Below are positions 15,973 to 24,675 of a stretch of 44,082 bases of DNA, piece by piece; the first letter of the stretch is position 1, and each line of letters begins with the position of its first letter. The DNA lies in the IMG/VR virus record IMGVR_UViG_3300030294_000070, positions 1 through 44,082 of that record; one strand, given 5' to 3'. The notes beneath the pieces are model-generated. The model had not been told where the DNA came from. It saw nothing but the letters and a program-made list of their open reading frames with translations, and ran no database searches. The position numbers were made by a program, and so were the translations under genes. The DNA comes from a virus.

Positions 15973-16797
15973 ATGGAAGTAAACATTTCGCCTGAAGTTC
16001 GACAGAAAGTGGTTGACTGGGTAAATTCAAAATCAAAAGATTTAAACACCGGACTTGAAATATTGGCTTCAACCGGCTATAAGCCTCATGTGTGTGCCAA
16101 CTTTATTGCTCACAAAAGGCGCCAAGACATTCCAACTAAATTGGAATCTGAACTTCGCCTATATCTTCGCTATTATGCCAATCCTAGTAATTCAATTCAT
16201 CAAGATGAAGAATTGGAAACTGATGAAAAAAAAGAATTGAAAGTATTGGGTAATATTGAAAAAGAGTTGCAAAATGAAGAATATCCACCAATAATCAAGC
16301 AATTATTGACTGAGTATTCAACCGACTACACGAAACGAAGTATTGCTCATAAAGAATTGAAAGCCGTTGGCGAAGATAATTCGGAAGAGTCGTGTGAGAA
16401 ACGTAAAGAATTGCTTTTTCTTATTGCCTGTTCAAGCCTTCGTCAAGATGCATTCTGGAAAGCATTTGAGGCATTTAAAACAGATGGAACTTTGCCTAAT
16501 GACGAACTATTCGCAGATAAGTATATTCCTGCAGTAAATGAAGAAACTGACGAAAACAAAGAGAAGGAATCTGAATTTGTATTGGCTACTGATTTGGATA
16601 AACTAAAAAAACAGTCTGATAATTGGAGAGGTAAAATTTCCAAGGCCAAAAATCAATTGGATTTCTGTTCTGATAAAAAAGAAGACAAACCAAACCCAAT
16701 GCCGGCAGGTCCAAAACGTATCACTAAAGAAAAGAAAGTTGCTCAATTGATTGCTGAAAAGCTACAAATCGATACTGCAATAGCTAATCTTAAATAA
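15973..16797 (+). CDS. Packaging-region hypothetical protein, 274 aa
   Basis: A strongly charged, helical protein (KKELKVLGNIEKELQNEE, KLKKQSDNWRGKISKAKNQL) whose N-terminus (EVRQKVVDWVNSKSKDLNTG, LEILASTGYKP) looks like a small helical domain. A Lys-rich C-terminus (RITKEKKVAQLIAEKLQ) could bind DNA. It is the first gene of the unit that contains the terminase genes, so a packaging or scaffold-type role is possible. I do not recognise the family. Confidence 0.55.
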   Translation: MEVNISPEVRQKVVDWVNSKSKDLNTGLEILASTGYKPHVCANFIAHKRRQDIPTKLESELRLYLRYYANPSNSIHQDEELETDEKKELKVLGNIEKELQNEEYPPIIKQLLTEYSTDYTKRSIAHKELKAVGEDNSEESCEKRKELLFLIACSSLRQDAFWKAFEAFKTDGTLPNDELFADKYIPAVNEETDENKEKESEFVLATDLDKLKKQSDNWRGKISKAKNQLDFCSDKKEDKPNPMPAGPKRITKEKKVAQLIAEKLQIDTAIANLK

Positions 16798-16815
16798 AGC
16801 GCTATTATTTTAAAG

Positions 16816-16842
16816 TCAACCCGAGACAATGTTTCGGGTTGA
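16816..16842 (+). other. Hairpin between the 15973 gene and the small terminase
   Basis: TCAACCCGAGA and TTTCGGGTTGA form an 11-bp stem with one G-U pair and a 5-nt loop, ending 23 bp before the preferred start codon. There is no T run, so it is more likely a processing or attenuation site than a terminator. Confidence 0.5.
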
Positions 16843-16865
16843 TTGATACCTACAAACCTGAATAT

Positions 16866-17462
16866 ATGGCTGAAATGGCAAAATACCAAACTAAAAAAGG
16901 ATTGGCAGAACAACGGCACGAACTTATTTTAGCTCATATTCTAGATCCTGAAAACTCTCCGCTTCCGACAGAATATAAAGAACAGTTTAATCGGGTCGTT
17001 TCTGCAGCTAAAATGCTCGATGAGCTTCATCCTAGCAGCGTTTACCCTCGCTTACAAGCAAAGTATAACATAACACGAAATACGGCCAGAAATGACATTA
17101 AATTAGCTCAGGAACTATTCAAAAGCAAACATGAGTTTGATTGGGATTACTGGCAACAATGGCAAATAAAGGATTTGGTTGATACAATTAGAACCTGTAA
17201 GCATGCCGGTAAGCAAAAAGAACGCATTGCAGCTCAAAAAGTGCTTCGTGATGTGATAGGCGAAAAGGTAATTGGTTCCGAAGATCCAAAACGAATGGAA
17301 AAGAGCGTATTCAATATTCAATTAAATGACAATAAAACAATTGTTAATTTCGATTTAAGCACGATAAAAGGACTTTCATCTACTGAGATACACACAATAG
17401 TTGAAGCTATTGTAGCACCGGCTGAAACGGATGAACAAATTTTAGAAATACTAAATACATAG
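16866..17462 (+). CDS. terS: Terminase small subunit (probable), 198 aa
   Basis: The middle, YPRLQAKYNITRNTARNDIK, is a helix-turn-helix of the kind used by small terminases to bind the packaging site. It is followed by a long helical region (QIKDLVDTIRTCKHAGKQKE, RIAAQKVLRDVIG) and a tail that may contact the large subunit. It lies just before the large terminase with one tiny gene between. The ATG at 16866 is chosen; the open frame extends to a TTG at 16839 inside a hairpin. Confidence 0.7.
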   Translation: MAEMAKYQTKKGLAEQRHELILAHILDPENSPLPTEYKEQFNRVVSAAKMLDELHPSSVYPRLQAKYNITRNTARNDIKLAQELFKSKHEFDWDYWQQWQIKDLVDTIRTCKHAGKQKERIAAQKVLRDVIGEKVIGSEDPKRMEKSVFNIQLNDNKTIVNFDLSTIKGLSSTEIHTIVEAIVAPAETDEQILEILNT

Positions 17463-17464
17463 AT

Positions 17465-17587
17465 ATGAAAGAATATAGAATTACTAAAATAGTTAAAGTG
17501 CTATTTTGCTTTTCAGCAGTAGGAATAATAACTACTGCTATAGAAATAGTAAAATTTACATGTTGGTTGATTAGTATAATTGTTTGA
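17465..17587 (+). CDS. Very small membrane protein, 40 aa, coupled to the large terminase
   Basis: The 40-codon frame begins 2 bp after the small-terminase stop. It encodes a basic start (MKEYRITKIVKV) and one long hydrophobic segment (about residues 12-40, with a charged Glu-Ile-Val-Lys in the middle). Its TGA overlaps the ATG of the large terminase (TGATG), a typical coupling signal. No family is recognised. The exact fit between its two neighbours is the main argument that it is translated. Confidence 0.5.
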   Translation: MKEYRITKIVKVLFCFSAVGIITTAIEIVKFTCWLISIIV

Positions 17588-19311
17588 TGGAAAGTTACTA
17601 CGAGGAAGATATTTCGCTTAATTCATTTCAAGTTACAGCTCAACTATTCAAGGCTAAACTCAAGTACTTGATAGCAGGTCGTGCTACTGGTAAATCGTTT
17701 GTAAATGGTGCTGAAGTGGATGAAAACGTGCGTATAATGCCTCGTGGTATTACAACTGTTACTCAGGATACACTTGGTCAGGCACTAACAAAAACACTCC
17801 CGTCTACATTCAAGTATCTTGAAATGCTTGGATATAAGAAGTATGATCCGAAAACAAAATCAGGTGATTATGTTATTTGTGCAAAACCGCCTGATCATTT
17901 CTATACTCCATTTGAAAAGGTAATGAGCTATGAGCACATGATCACGTTTAGCAACGGTCATGCGCTTTATTTACTTTCCCAAAAAGCCGGTGCACGTGGT
18001 CCAAATGCTGATTATAATATCACTGATGAGGCTTTGACCATTGATAAAGTAAAGTTTGACCAGGAAGCTGCAGCCACTAACCGTGGTAATGAAGAAATCT
18101 GGGGCTTTAAGAGAAAAGACGGAAAACCAAAGCTTGAAAAACACCACGGTTCTACGTTCACTTCTTCCATGGGTTATCTTCCGGAACACAAATGGATGAC
18201 AGATCCGGCACAATACTACGAAGATGAAGCAGGAATTCGGATCTTTGAGGTTTGGAATAAAATTGTCAATCTTCAACTACAGTTAATACGTGCTAAAGTA
18301 GATAATGACGAAAGATTAGCCGTTGAATTATGGCATGAATCAGTACGATTACGTAAACAGATAACTCCATTTGTCAGCAAAGATGGAGTTTTGTTCATGC
18401 TCTCTAATGCCTTTGACAATATCCATAATATTGGATTCTCATACATAACAAAGATGTACCAGGTAATGGACATTGTTACGTTTATGATTGAGATCCTGAA
18501 CTATTACATTGATAAAGTAACTGATTGTTATTATGCATTAGATGAACGACATGTTTATTATAAAGCTGATAATGATGATTATATTAGAGGATTAGCCGAT
18601 AACAATGACTTTGATTGGGATGATCTTAAAAAACGTAATTCCTTGTATGATGCCGATTGCGATCAGAACCAAGCAATTGAGATTACACCCGACTGGGGAT
18701 CTAAGATATCACTCATTGAAGTATCTCAAGAACGAATGTATGATTTTGTTACCGGGTTAATACAAAAGACTGATAACAATATCAACGAGTTCTTTGTAAA
18801 GCCGGATGAGTATCCTGATACTATGATCAATGCATTGATAGATAACTTTTGCGATTACTATCGATATCACAAGAAGAAAGTAGTAGTATACACTGTAGAT
18901 ACTTATGGTGACATTAAATTAGCAAATTCAAAGAAGACGTACAATGAGCATGCTATCTCACGCCTTAAATATCATAAGTGGAAGGTAGAAATCAGAAAGC
19001 ATCCAGGTAAGGAACCACCACAAAACGATAAGTATTTGCTTTGGCGTTATCTTCTTCACGAAACAGATCCATCATTACCTAAGAAGAGATTCAATGGCAC
19101 GCGCTGTAAGTACACGCTTATATCTATGAATAACACATCTGTTATTCAAAAGCCTAATGGCTTATTCGAAAAGGATAAGTCAAGCGAGAAGCGTACATCT
19201 GTATTACCTGAAGAAGCAACTCACTTCAGTGATGCAGTTGATAAACGCATCTGGACTAAGTATGGTCAAGGGCTTAGGAAGAACTCTACATTCATTGCTC
19301 CTCGAATTTAA
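17587..19311 (+). CDS. terL: Terminase large subunit, 574 aa
   Basis: The ATPase part has a Walker A motif GRATGKS at residues 31-37 and a Walker-B-like YNITDEA around residue 145. The C-terminal part has acidic strands expected of the RNase-H-like nuclease: ITPDWGSKISLIEVS, VVVYTVDTYGDIKL and a late HFSDAVD. Length fits large terminases. The enzyme cuts concatemeric DNA and pumps it into the prohead through the portal. The ATG at 17587 overlaps the upstream stop; an in-frame TTG at 17584 is not needed. Confidence 0.88.
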   Translation: MESYYEEDISLNSFQVTAQLFKAKLKYLIAGRATGKSFVNGAEVDENVRIMPRGITTVTQDTLGQALTKTLPSTFKYLEMLGYKKYDPKTKSGDYVICAKPPDHFYTPFEKVMSYEHMITFSNGHALYLLSQKAGARGPNADYNITDEALTIDKVKFDQEAAATNRGNEEIWGFKRKDGKPKLEKHHGSTFTSSMGYLPEHKWMTDPAQYYEDEAGIRIFEVWNKIVNLQLQLIRAKVDNDERLAVELWHESVRLRKQITPFVSKDGVLFMLSNAFDNIHNIGFSYITKMYQVMDIVTFMIEILNYYIDKVTDCYYALDERHVYYKADNDDYIRGLADNNDFDWDDLKKRNSLYDADCDQNQAIEITPDWGSKISLIEVSQERMYDFVTGLIQKTDNNINEFFVKPDEYPDTMINALIDNFCDYYRYHKKKVVVYTVDTYGDIKLANSKKTYNEHAISRLKYHKWKVEIRKHPGKEPPQNDKYLLWRYLLHETDPSLPKKRFNGTRCKYTLISMNNTSVIQKPNGLFEKDKSSEKRTSVLPEEATHFSDAVDKRIWTKYGQGLRKNSTFIAPRI

Positions 19312-19609
19312 CGCAGCTAATCAATGTTAGTTAATTATATGTCAACGTACGGGGAATCGTGTGTTAAAATCATATATCCTTAATAAACGTGCGTTTTTTA
19401 GTGCTATTTCTATAGGGCGGGGCGTGCTGAATTGTTGAACTTTGGTCTGTGTTTATTGCGATTTAAAGTATAAAAACTATTGAACTGTAGAGATTTGTTA
19501 TATTATTAGCATTTTTTATATATTGAAAAAAGATTAGATCCGTGATGCTTTAATTTGTCCTTTTCCGTCCATCTGTTATTGGCGAAATTTGTATCGTAAA
19601 ATTAAATTT
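19312..19609. other. Noncoding gap carrying a late promoter
   Basis: This 298-bp stretch is AT-rich apart from a GC-rich patch near 19415 (GGGCGGGGCGTG). No gene or clear terminator is seen. Its last 55 bp hold a late promoter element. Confidence 0.5.
19557..19591 (+). promoter_or_regulatory. Late promoter element, portal unit
   Basis: GTCCTTTT at 19557 and GAAATTTG at 19584-19591. Over 49 bp (19554-19602) it matches 36198-36246 at 46 positions. It also shares the GTCCTTTT and TTTGTrT blocks and spacing with 23669 and 25958. Confidence 0.75.
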
Positions 19610-20677
19610 ATGGTAGAAGAAAGATTCCCTACATCTGGATTAAGTGCTGAATATGGTGACATAATTATGAATTCTGTTACCAAAACTGTTTCACTCGAAG
19701 TTTCGTACCAAGGTAAAATTATTTTATCTGAGATTTATGTTCCTGACTCTGATGCTAAAATTTACATTAAAGACTTGGGGATGCTTGCCATGAACTTTAA
19801 GAGTAAAGCCGATTTTTCTATTTACAATGGAATAGATGGAGCATGTGTTCAGCTTACGGTATCATTAACAGAAGGAAGTCAGGTAGTGTCTAAAGATGTA
19901 ACTATTTATCAATGCATTGTGGATTTTGCAGACTCTCTGAATATTGACTTACTGAAAACGATCCCGCTTTCAAGAATGACAAAGAAAAAAACTGGAGTTG
20001 GGAGAACTGAATTTACTTCATTTTATGGTGGGTCAACTGTAAAAGCTTATATTGTTAAAAAAGGTCATAATCAGGATATTGCTATTACTGTCAATATAAT
20101 TGCTTTGGCAAATCCAAATAATATGTATCGAATTAATGTTTCACCGGAAATAGTAGCTGCCTTAGCTGATTGTTATCCATCTGACTTAGTATATTATGAA
20201 ATTTACACAAATAAAGATCAGGTTATTAGATTTGTAATGGAGCAGCGTAGTTATCCGCAATTACGCACATTTGTTTTTCGGAATTGCTTTGGAGCGCAAG
20301 AAAGTTTTACGTGCACAGGTGATGAAGAGAGTTCTCGCAAATGGAGTCGTGAATATGGGCTTAGCAAAAATATAAATATTCAGCTAACTCGTGACCTCGT
20401 CAATTCAATAACTGTGAATACAGGATTAGTTACCAATAGATCGGTAGAGGCTTTGGAGGATCTTCTTAATAGTGATCAGTTGGCTTTACTAGATGCACAG
20501 GGATTTCAGGCTATAATTATTTTGGAAGAGAATTTTAAAAATAATAGCCGACGAGATGAAGTCAGATCTTTTGATTTCACATACAGATTTGCTGGATATA
20601 ACCAATTCAGAACGACTTATGCACCATTTAAAACCCCTAGAGTTTTTGATGATACATTCAACGAGACATTTAATTAA
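19610..20677 (+). CDS. Phage structural protein of unknown role, 355 aa
   Basis: A beta-rich protein with repeated strands (VSLEVSYQGKIILSEIYVPD, VQLTVSLTEGSQVVSKDVTI) and a C-terminal region rich in Thr, Asn and aromatic residues (FDFTYRFAGYNQFRTTYAPF). It is the first gene of the unit that ends with the portal. A role in the head-tail interface or tail is possible; no family was recognised. The ATG at 19610 is chosen because the longer frame begins with TTG inside the promoter -7 box. Confidence 0.6.
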   Translation: MVEERFPTSGLSAEYGDIIMNSVTKTVSLEVSYQGKIILSEIYVPDSDAKIYIKDLGMLAMNFKSKADFSIYNGIDGACVQLTVSLTEGSQVVSKDVTIYQCIVDFADSLNIDLLKTIPLSRMTKKKTGVGRTEFTSFYGGSTVKAYIVKKGHNQDIAITVNIIALANPNNMYRINVSPEIVAALADCYPSDLVYYEIYTNKDQVIRFVMEQRSYPQLRTFVFRNCFGAQESFTCTGDEESSRKWSREYGLSKNINIQLTRDLVNSITVNTGLVTNRSVEALEDLLNSDQLALLDAQGFQAIIILEENFKNNSRRDEVRSFDFTYRFAGYNQFRTTYAPFKTPRVFDDTFNETFN

Positions 20678-20679
20678 TT

Positions 20680-20964
20680 ATGGCTAAACCTACTAAAATA
20701 AGACGTAACCTGATGCTTAAGGAAATGGATATTAAATGGCTTCCTAATGAAAAGAAGGTGCTTTTTTCTATAAAGTTTATAGAAAAATCAGGGAAGCTTT
20801 TATTCTTTCCTTTCGCTTGTTCCAGGGGATTGCGATACAACATGGCGGAAGCCAGGCAACGTGGTATACAGCCGTGTGATGAAAAAGGGAATGCAATTGA
20901 TCATGTTTATCCGGTAGGGATTGACGCGATAATACTATACAACCAAATGGAAGTAATACTTTAA
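20680..20964 (+). CDS. Small hypothetical protein in portal unit, 94 aa
   Basis: The protein (MDIKWLPNEKKVLFSIKFIE, SGKLLFFPFACSRGLRYNMA) reads as a small alpha/beta fold, with a conserved-looking end HVYPVGIDAIILYNQMEVIL. It lies 2 bp after the preceding gene and 3 bp before the portal gene. This tight spacing points to co-expression of all three. I do not recognise it. Confidence 0.6.
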   Translation: MAKPTKIRRNLMLKEMDIKWLPNEKKVLFSIKFIEKSGKLLFFPFACSRGLRYNMAEARQRGIQPCDEKGNAIDHVYPVGIDAIILYNQMEVIL

Positions 20965-20967
20965 ACT

Positions 20968-22335
20968 ATGGATATATTATTCAATAAGAACGGAGCCCCG
21001 CTTATTATGACTTCACGTCATGTATTTGTAAACACTGTTGGTGCTCCTAAAGGGATAAGTACTGAAGAAAAAAAACAACTTATTCAAACCGTTGATACTA
21101 AACTTGATCAAGATTTCTTTTCTTTGTCTGGCATAAAGTTACTTTCGTGGAATTCGAATAATGATTTTCCGCAATGGGCCGACAAAATAATTACTTCTAC
21201 CAGTGTATTGAACTCCGGATTAAAGTTTATGCGGAATTTTACTATCGGTCAGGGGGTTTATGCGTGTAAAGTTACCGGATACGATACTGATGGGAATGAA
21301 ATATTAATACCTTATCCGGATCCGGCTCCTCAGCAACTTATTTCGTCTCCTAAAATTCGCAGATATTTCGAACTTGCAGCTCGTGATTATTTTAAATTCG
21401 GGTGTTCCGGAGTTCAGTTAGTCCCCAATGCTGACGGTAGTAAAATAATAGGTCTTAATGTGTTGAATGCTTATTTTTTCAGGATAAGCGAACGAGATTC
21501 AAACGGTTTAGAAAAATGCGTTGTGTCTGGTAAGTTTCCGGATACACCTTCCGCCGGCGATTATAGTGTGTACGATGTGCTGCTTGATTATGATCCTGTT
21601 ATGGATATGGATATTCGCAAATTTGAGGGAAAAGGAAAAGATAGTGCCATCTTTATGATTCGTGATTCCTGGAGTAACCGTGATACTTATTCGGAACCGG
21701 TGTGGTTGTCCGCCTATCTGGCCGGATGGATTGATATTGCAAAGTCAGTTCCTAAGTATCTTCAAAAAGCATATAAGAATCAGATTACATGCAAATTTCA
21801 TATACAAATACCTTATTCGTTTTGGGATAAGAAGTTTCCTGAATCTGATTTTGATGATCCTAAAGATAGGCAGGCTGCTATCGAGATGTATATGGATGAT
21901 ATCGAAACTAACCTTCTTGGTGCTGAGAATGCAGAAAAGCCCCTTTTTACACACTACGACACCAATGATCAGAATGGAAAGATCCAGGATGGATGGATAA
22001 TAACGAAGATTGACACAAATTCTAAAGATGCTGATAAACTTGTAACCAGTGCTGCTGCAAACTCAGAGATTCTTTTCGCATTAATGATTAACCCAAATGT
22101 GCTTGGTGCAGGTATGCCGGGTGGAACTTATGCCGGAAATCAGGGAGGTAGTAATATCCGTGAAGCTTTTCTGGTAAACATTGCCAATGCTTGGGTAGAT
22201 CGTCAGAACTTTCTTGATCCATTAGAAATAATGATTAGATATAATTACGGTTATGAAGATTGTGCACTCAGGTACCGTAACACAATACTTACTACCTTAG
22301 ATACGGGTAGTGGAACAAAGAAAAACTTAGCTTGA
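20968..22335 (+). CDS. Portal protein (probable), 455 aa
   Basis: The N-terminal half has the portal-type pattern of a long helical wing: FPQWADKIITSTSVLNSGLK, YFELAARDYFKFGCSGVQLV. The C-terminal third holds NPNVLGAGMPGGTYAGNQGG, SNIREAFLVNIANAWVDRQN, typical of portals in Bacteroidota phages. The portal ring anchors the terminase and forms the DNA channel. Size and closeness to the terminase agree. A terminator (22371-22404) ends the unit. Confidence 0.78.
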   Translation: MDILFNKNGAPLIMTSRHVFVNTVGAPKGISTEEKKQLIQTVDTKLDQDFFSLSGIKLLSWNSNNDFPQWADKIITSTSVLNSGLKFMRNFTIGQGVYACKVTGYDTDGNEILIPYPDPAPQQLISSPKIRRYFELAARDYFKFGCSGVQLVPNADGSKIIGLNVLNAYFFRISERDSNGLEKCVVSGKFPDTPSAGDYSVYDVLLDYDPVMDMDIRKFEGKGKDSAIFMIRDSWSNRDTYSEPVWLSAYLAGWIDIAKSVPKYLQKAYKNQITCKFHIQIPYSFWDKKFPESDFDDPKDRQAAIEMYMDDIETNLLGAENAEKPLFTHYDTNDQNGKIQDGWIITKIDTNSKDADKLVTSAAANSEILFALMINPNVLGAGMPGGTYAGNQGGSNIREAFLVNIANAWVDRQNFLDPLEIMIRYNYGYEDCALRYRNTILTTLDTGSGTKKNLA

Positions 22336-22370
22336 TAATTTCATTTTGTAAGTACATTTTATTGTTTGAT

Positions 22371-22410
22371 AATCCATTCTTGCTTGTGAAAGTAGGAATG
22401 GATTTTAAAT
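22371..22410 (+). terminator. Terminator after the portal gene
   Basis: AATCCATTC (22371-22379) pairs with GAATGGATT (22396-22404), with weaker pairing toward the loop, followed by TTTAAAT. It separates the portal unit from the small accessory genes. Confidence 0.7.
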
Positions 22411-22418
22411 ATATTTTA

Positions 22419-22426
22419 TATCTTTG
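22419..22426 (+). promoter_or_regulatory. -7 box of a host-type promoter for the accessory genes
   Basis: TATCTTTG matches TAnnTTTG exactly, 27 bp before the ATG at 22454. I see no clear -33 box. Confidence 0.5.
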
Positions 22427-22453
22427 TAAATCAACAATTCATATATTGCTATT

Positions 22454-22783
22454 ATGAAAATGAAAACTAGAAAAGCCCAATTATCAACTGTTATTCATGA
22501 GACTGAAAAACTAATCAATGATGGTCATTTGATTGTAGATTCGTTAAAAAGTCACATTATAGTTATAGATAGTTTTTGGATCCTACTTGATAAATCCGGT
22601 CAGGAAAATTTCATTCGGAATATGGCCAACTATTGTAAACTTAAAAATGCTTATGAAGGTGTTTTGGAAGATGATTATAAAGAATTATTGCTTATAGTTA
22701 AGAGTATTGACATGAAAATAAATAATGTGTTCAAACTTGTAAATGGTAAAATAGAAGAAATTGACTTGAATAAAACGTCTTAA
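22454..22783 (+). CDS. Accessory hypothetical protein, 109 aa
   Basis: A helical, charged protein (STVIHETEKLINDGHLIVDS, DYKELLLIVKSIDMKINNVF) with no known motif. It is the first of four small genes lying between a terminator and a late promoter, and it has its own -7 box, the layout expected for an independently expressed phage moron. The low GC and long adenine-rich codons stand out against the portal gene just upstream. Function unknown. Confidence 0.55.
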   Translation: MKMKTRKAQLSTVIHETEKLINDGHLIVDSLKSHIIVIDSFWILLDKSGQENFIRNMANYCKLKNAYEGVLEDDYKELLLIVKSIDMKINNVFKLVNGKIEEIDLNKTS

Positions 22784-22795
22784 TAATATACGTTT

Positions 22796-23095
22796 ATGAA
22801 ACGAAAAGTAATTGGTTTCGGATCTTATGGAGATGGTGACGATCTGGAAGAGGAGCAAAAAAAGGATAAGGATGTAGAGGCTTTGAAAACCTTAATCCAG
22901 TCTATATATTCGCCAGATGGCATTACGGAACAAAAAGAATTTAAAACTACCGCTGAGTTGATTTATGAGTTACGAGAAATGATACCAGCAACGGGAAGAG
23001 AAATGCGAACGGCTTTATCTGAAATGGGTTTTGAAATAAAATATATAGATGGTACTCCAATGTGGGTAATGTATCAATTACTAGAAGTTTATTGA
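22796..23095 (+). CDS. Accessory hypothetical protein, 99 aa
   Basis: The N-terminus is Gly- and Asp/Glu-rich (GFGSYGDGDDLEEEQKKDKD). The second half (TTAELIYELREMIPATGREM, RTALSEMGFEIKYIDGTPMW) resembles a small winged helix. It could be a DNA-binding protein. The gene follows the preceding accessory gene by 12 bp. I do not recognise a family. Confidence 0.55.
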   Translation: MKRKVIGFGSYGDGDDLEEEQKKDKDVEALKTLIQSIYSPDGITEQKEFKTTAELIYELREMIPATGREMRTALSEMGFEIKYIDGTPMWVMYQLLEVY

Positions 23096-23103
23096 ATTAT
23101 TTG

Positions 23104-23111
23104 TATCTTTA
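23104..23111 (+). promoter_or_regulatory. Weak -7-like box before 23124
   Basis: TATCTTTA differs from TAnnTTTG at the last base and lies 13 bp before the ATG at 23124. It is close for a promoter, so a very short leader would result. Confidence 0.3.
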
Positions 23112-23123
23112 TAAAAAAATAGT

Positions 23124-23378
23124 ATGAATGGGATATTTTCTTACGACCAAATAAAACGATCTACATTTTTATTTAAATGTGGAGAATATAAAAATTTTGT
23201 ATGTGCTACAATGTGCATGGATAAAGATAGGCAGAATGAGACATTATTTTTTAGAGTTAGTTGGGGTGATTCTCATGGATATGGCATTTCTATAATTGAA
23301 GCAATTAAAGATTGTACTAAAATACTAACTGAATTAGAAATAAATAATATTGCCAAGAATCTACAAAAGAAAAAGTAA
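23124..23378 (+). CDS. Accessory hypothetical protein, 84 aa
   Basis: A small alpha/beta protein (FKCGEYKNFVCATMCMDKDR, ETLFFRVSWGDSHGYG) with three Cys in the first half and a helical end (SIIEAIKDCTKILTELEINN). No known motif. It is the third of the four accessory genes, separated from its neighbours by 28 and 18 bp. Confidence 0.5.
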   Translation: MNGIFSYDQIKRSTFLFKCGEYKNFVCATMCMDKDRQNETLFFRVSWGDSHGYGISIIEAIKDCTKILTELEINNIAKNLQKKK

Positions 23379-23396
23379 ACTTATAAATTGATCATT

Positions 23397-23618
23397 ATGG
23401 AGTTTGACACCATGCATCCTAAAAAAGAGATAGACATTTTAGAACGTCATATATTAGCAGCAATTTCTAAGTGTTCTATATTTGAATTTAATGAATGTAA
23501 GAAAGTTTATCTTAGAGCTAAATCGTTCGATAAAACAATTGAAATATTAAAGCAGGCTGTAGAGCAGAAAAAAAGTCCACATATTATAATGGATGATCTT
23601 GGAATAAAAAGACCTTAA
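23397..23618 (+). CDS. Accessory hypothetical protein, 73 aa
   Basis: A helical protein (KKEIDILERHILAAISKCSI, ECKKVYLRAKSFDKTIEILK). The ATG at 23397 is chosen over an in-frame TTG at 23388. It is the last gene of the accessory block and is followed by a strong terminator. No family was recognised. Confidence 0.5.
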   Translation: MEFDTMHPKKEIDILERHILAAISKCSIFEFNECKKVYLRAKSFDKTIEILKQAVEQKKSPHIIMDDLGIKRP

Positions 23619-23630
23619 AATTAATGTACC

Positions 23631-23667
23631 ACAAAAAAGGTGAGCAGATCTGCTCGCCTTTTTTGTG
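23631..23667 (+). terminator. Terminator after the accessory block
   Basis: A long near-perfect palindrome, ACAAAAAAGGTGAGCAGA with TCTGCTCGCCTTTTTTGT, makes an 18-bp stem with one mismatch. It includes a T run and works in either direction. A late promoter starts two bases later. Confidence 0.92.
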
Positions 23668-23668
23668 T

Positions 23669-23703
23669 GTCCTTTTCCTCCCTTGTCATAAGTTTTAAAT
23701 TTG
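23669..23703 (+). promoter_or_regulatory. Late promoter element, connector unit
   Basis: GTCCTTTT at 23669 and TAAATTTG at 23696-23703 (an exact TAnnTTTG) with 19 bp between the -33 and -7 boxes. It lies directly after the terminator, 22 bp before the start codon at 23725. Confidence 0.72.
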
Positions 23704-23724
23704 TACAATCAAAATTTAAAACTT

Positions 23725-24675
23725 ATGATATTCTCCCCCGAAAAATGGAATAATGCCGGCGAAATACAGCCGTATATAAGCGTAGGCAAAGGTCTTAAAT
23801 TTGCTACCGTGCAGGCTCCACTCCTTAGCTCGTTTGAAATGTTTCTACGTCCGCTCCTGGGCGATGCGTTGACTGCTGATTTGATAGCCTATTATACTGA
23901 TGCCGATTCCGGTAATAAACAGAACCGTTTTGTGCAACTGGCTCAGCGGGCTAATGCATTACTGGCATTCTGGTATGACTATGATGAGATGCAACTGCTT
24001 ATCAGCGATACCGGTTCTAAGCGTCAGGAGTCAGATCATGAAAAAACACCTTATAAATACCAGGAGCAAGCTTTGAAAAACGGTTGGAAGGTAAAAGGTT
24101 TCAACGCCCTGGATGATGTGCTGTCTTTCCTGGAGTTGGAGAAATCTACCTTTGAAAATTATAATGGATCGGCATCTAAAACCGATATTGTTAGGACTAC
24201 GGCCGAAGTAGATAAGTATTATTTCATTTCTGGTAGCCGGATTATCCTGCTCCGTCTACGCCCGCATTTTCAAATCGTAGTTGACACAATTATTTCACCC
24301 CGACTTGGATCTATTTATACCAATCTGATTGCGGAACTGGTCAAAGAAACTCCGGATCCCAAATATACAAAACTTCGCGAAGCATTGATTCCTGTAGTTG
24401 TATTCTACAGTGTTGCCAGATTAATGCGTGAAACTGGTAGTTTGACCGATAAAGGATTGTTTTTTGAAACGCTTAAAAATACGGATGATGCTGTGAATAC
24501 ATCGCCGGTATCGGATGGTAGAATGAATACTCAAGCAACCATGGCGGAGGCTGATGCCATTAATTATTGGAAGATTGCTGAGAAACTTATGAAATCGACT
24601 TTGGAATATACCGGAAATACCGGAAGTAAAATGCCAAAGCGTGATAATAACGATAAAAAAGCATTTTGGGGATGA
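23725..24675 (+). CDS. Head-tail region protein, 316 aa (DUF6712-like)
   Basis: The protein starts with MIFSPEKWNNAGEIQPYISV and has a helical middle with LSSFEMFLRPLLGDALTADL, then RFVQLAQRANALLAFWYDYD. This reminds me of the DUF6712 family, found between portal and tail genes in Bacteroidota phages; the name is from memory. Position suggests a connector or head-completion role. The ATG at 23725 is chosen; the longer frame begins in the promoter. Its stop overlaps the next start (ATGA). Confidence 0.6.
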   Translation: MIFSPEKWNNAGEIQPYISVGKGLKFATVQAPLLSSFEMFLRPLLGDALTADLIAYYTDADSGNKQNRFVQLAQRANALLAFWYDYDEMQLLISDTGSKRQESDHEKTPYKYQEQALKNGWKVKGFNALDDVLSFLELEKSTFENYNGSASKTDIVRTTAEVDKYYFISGSRIILLRLRPHFQIVVDTIISPRLGSIYTNLIAELVKETPDPKYTKLREALIPVVVFYSVARLMRETGSLTDKGLFFETLKNTDDAVNTSPVSDGRMNTQATMAEADAINYWKIAEKLMKSTLEYTGNTGSKMPKRDNNDKKAFWG

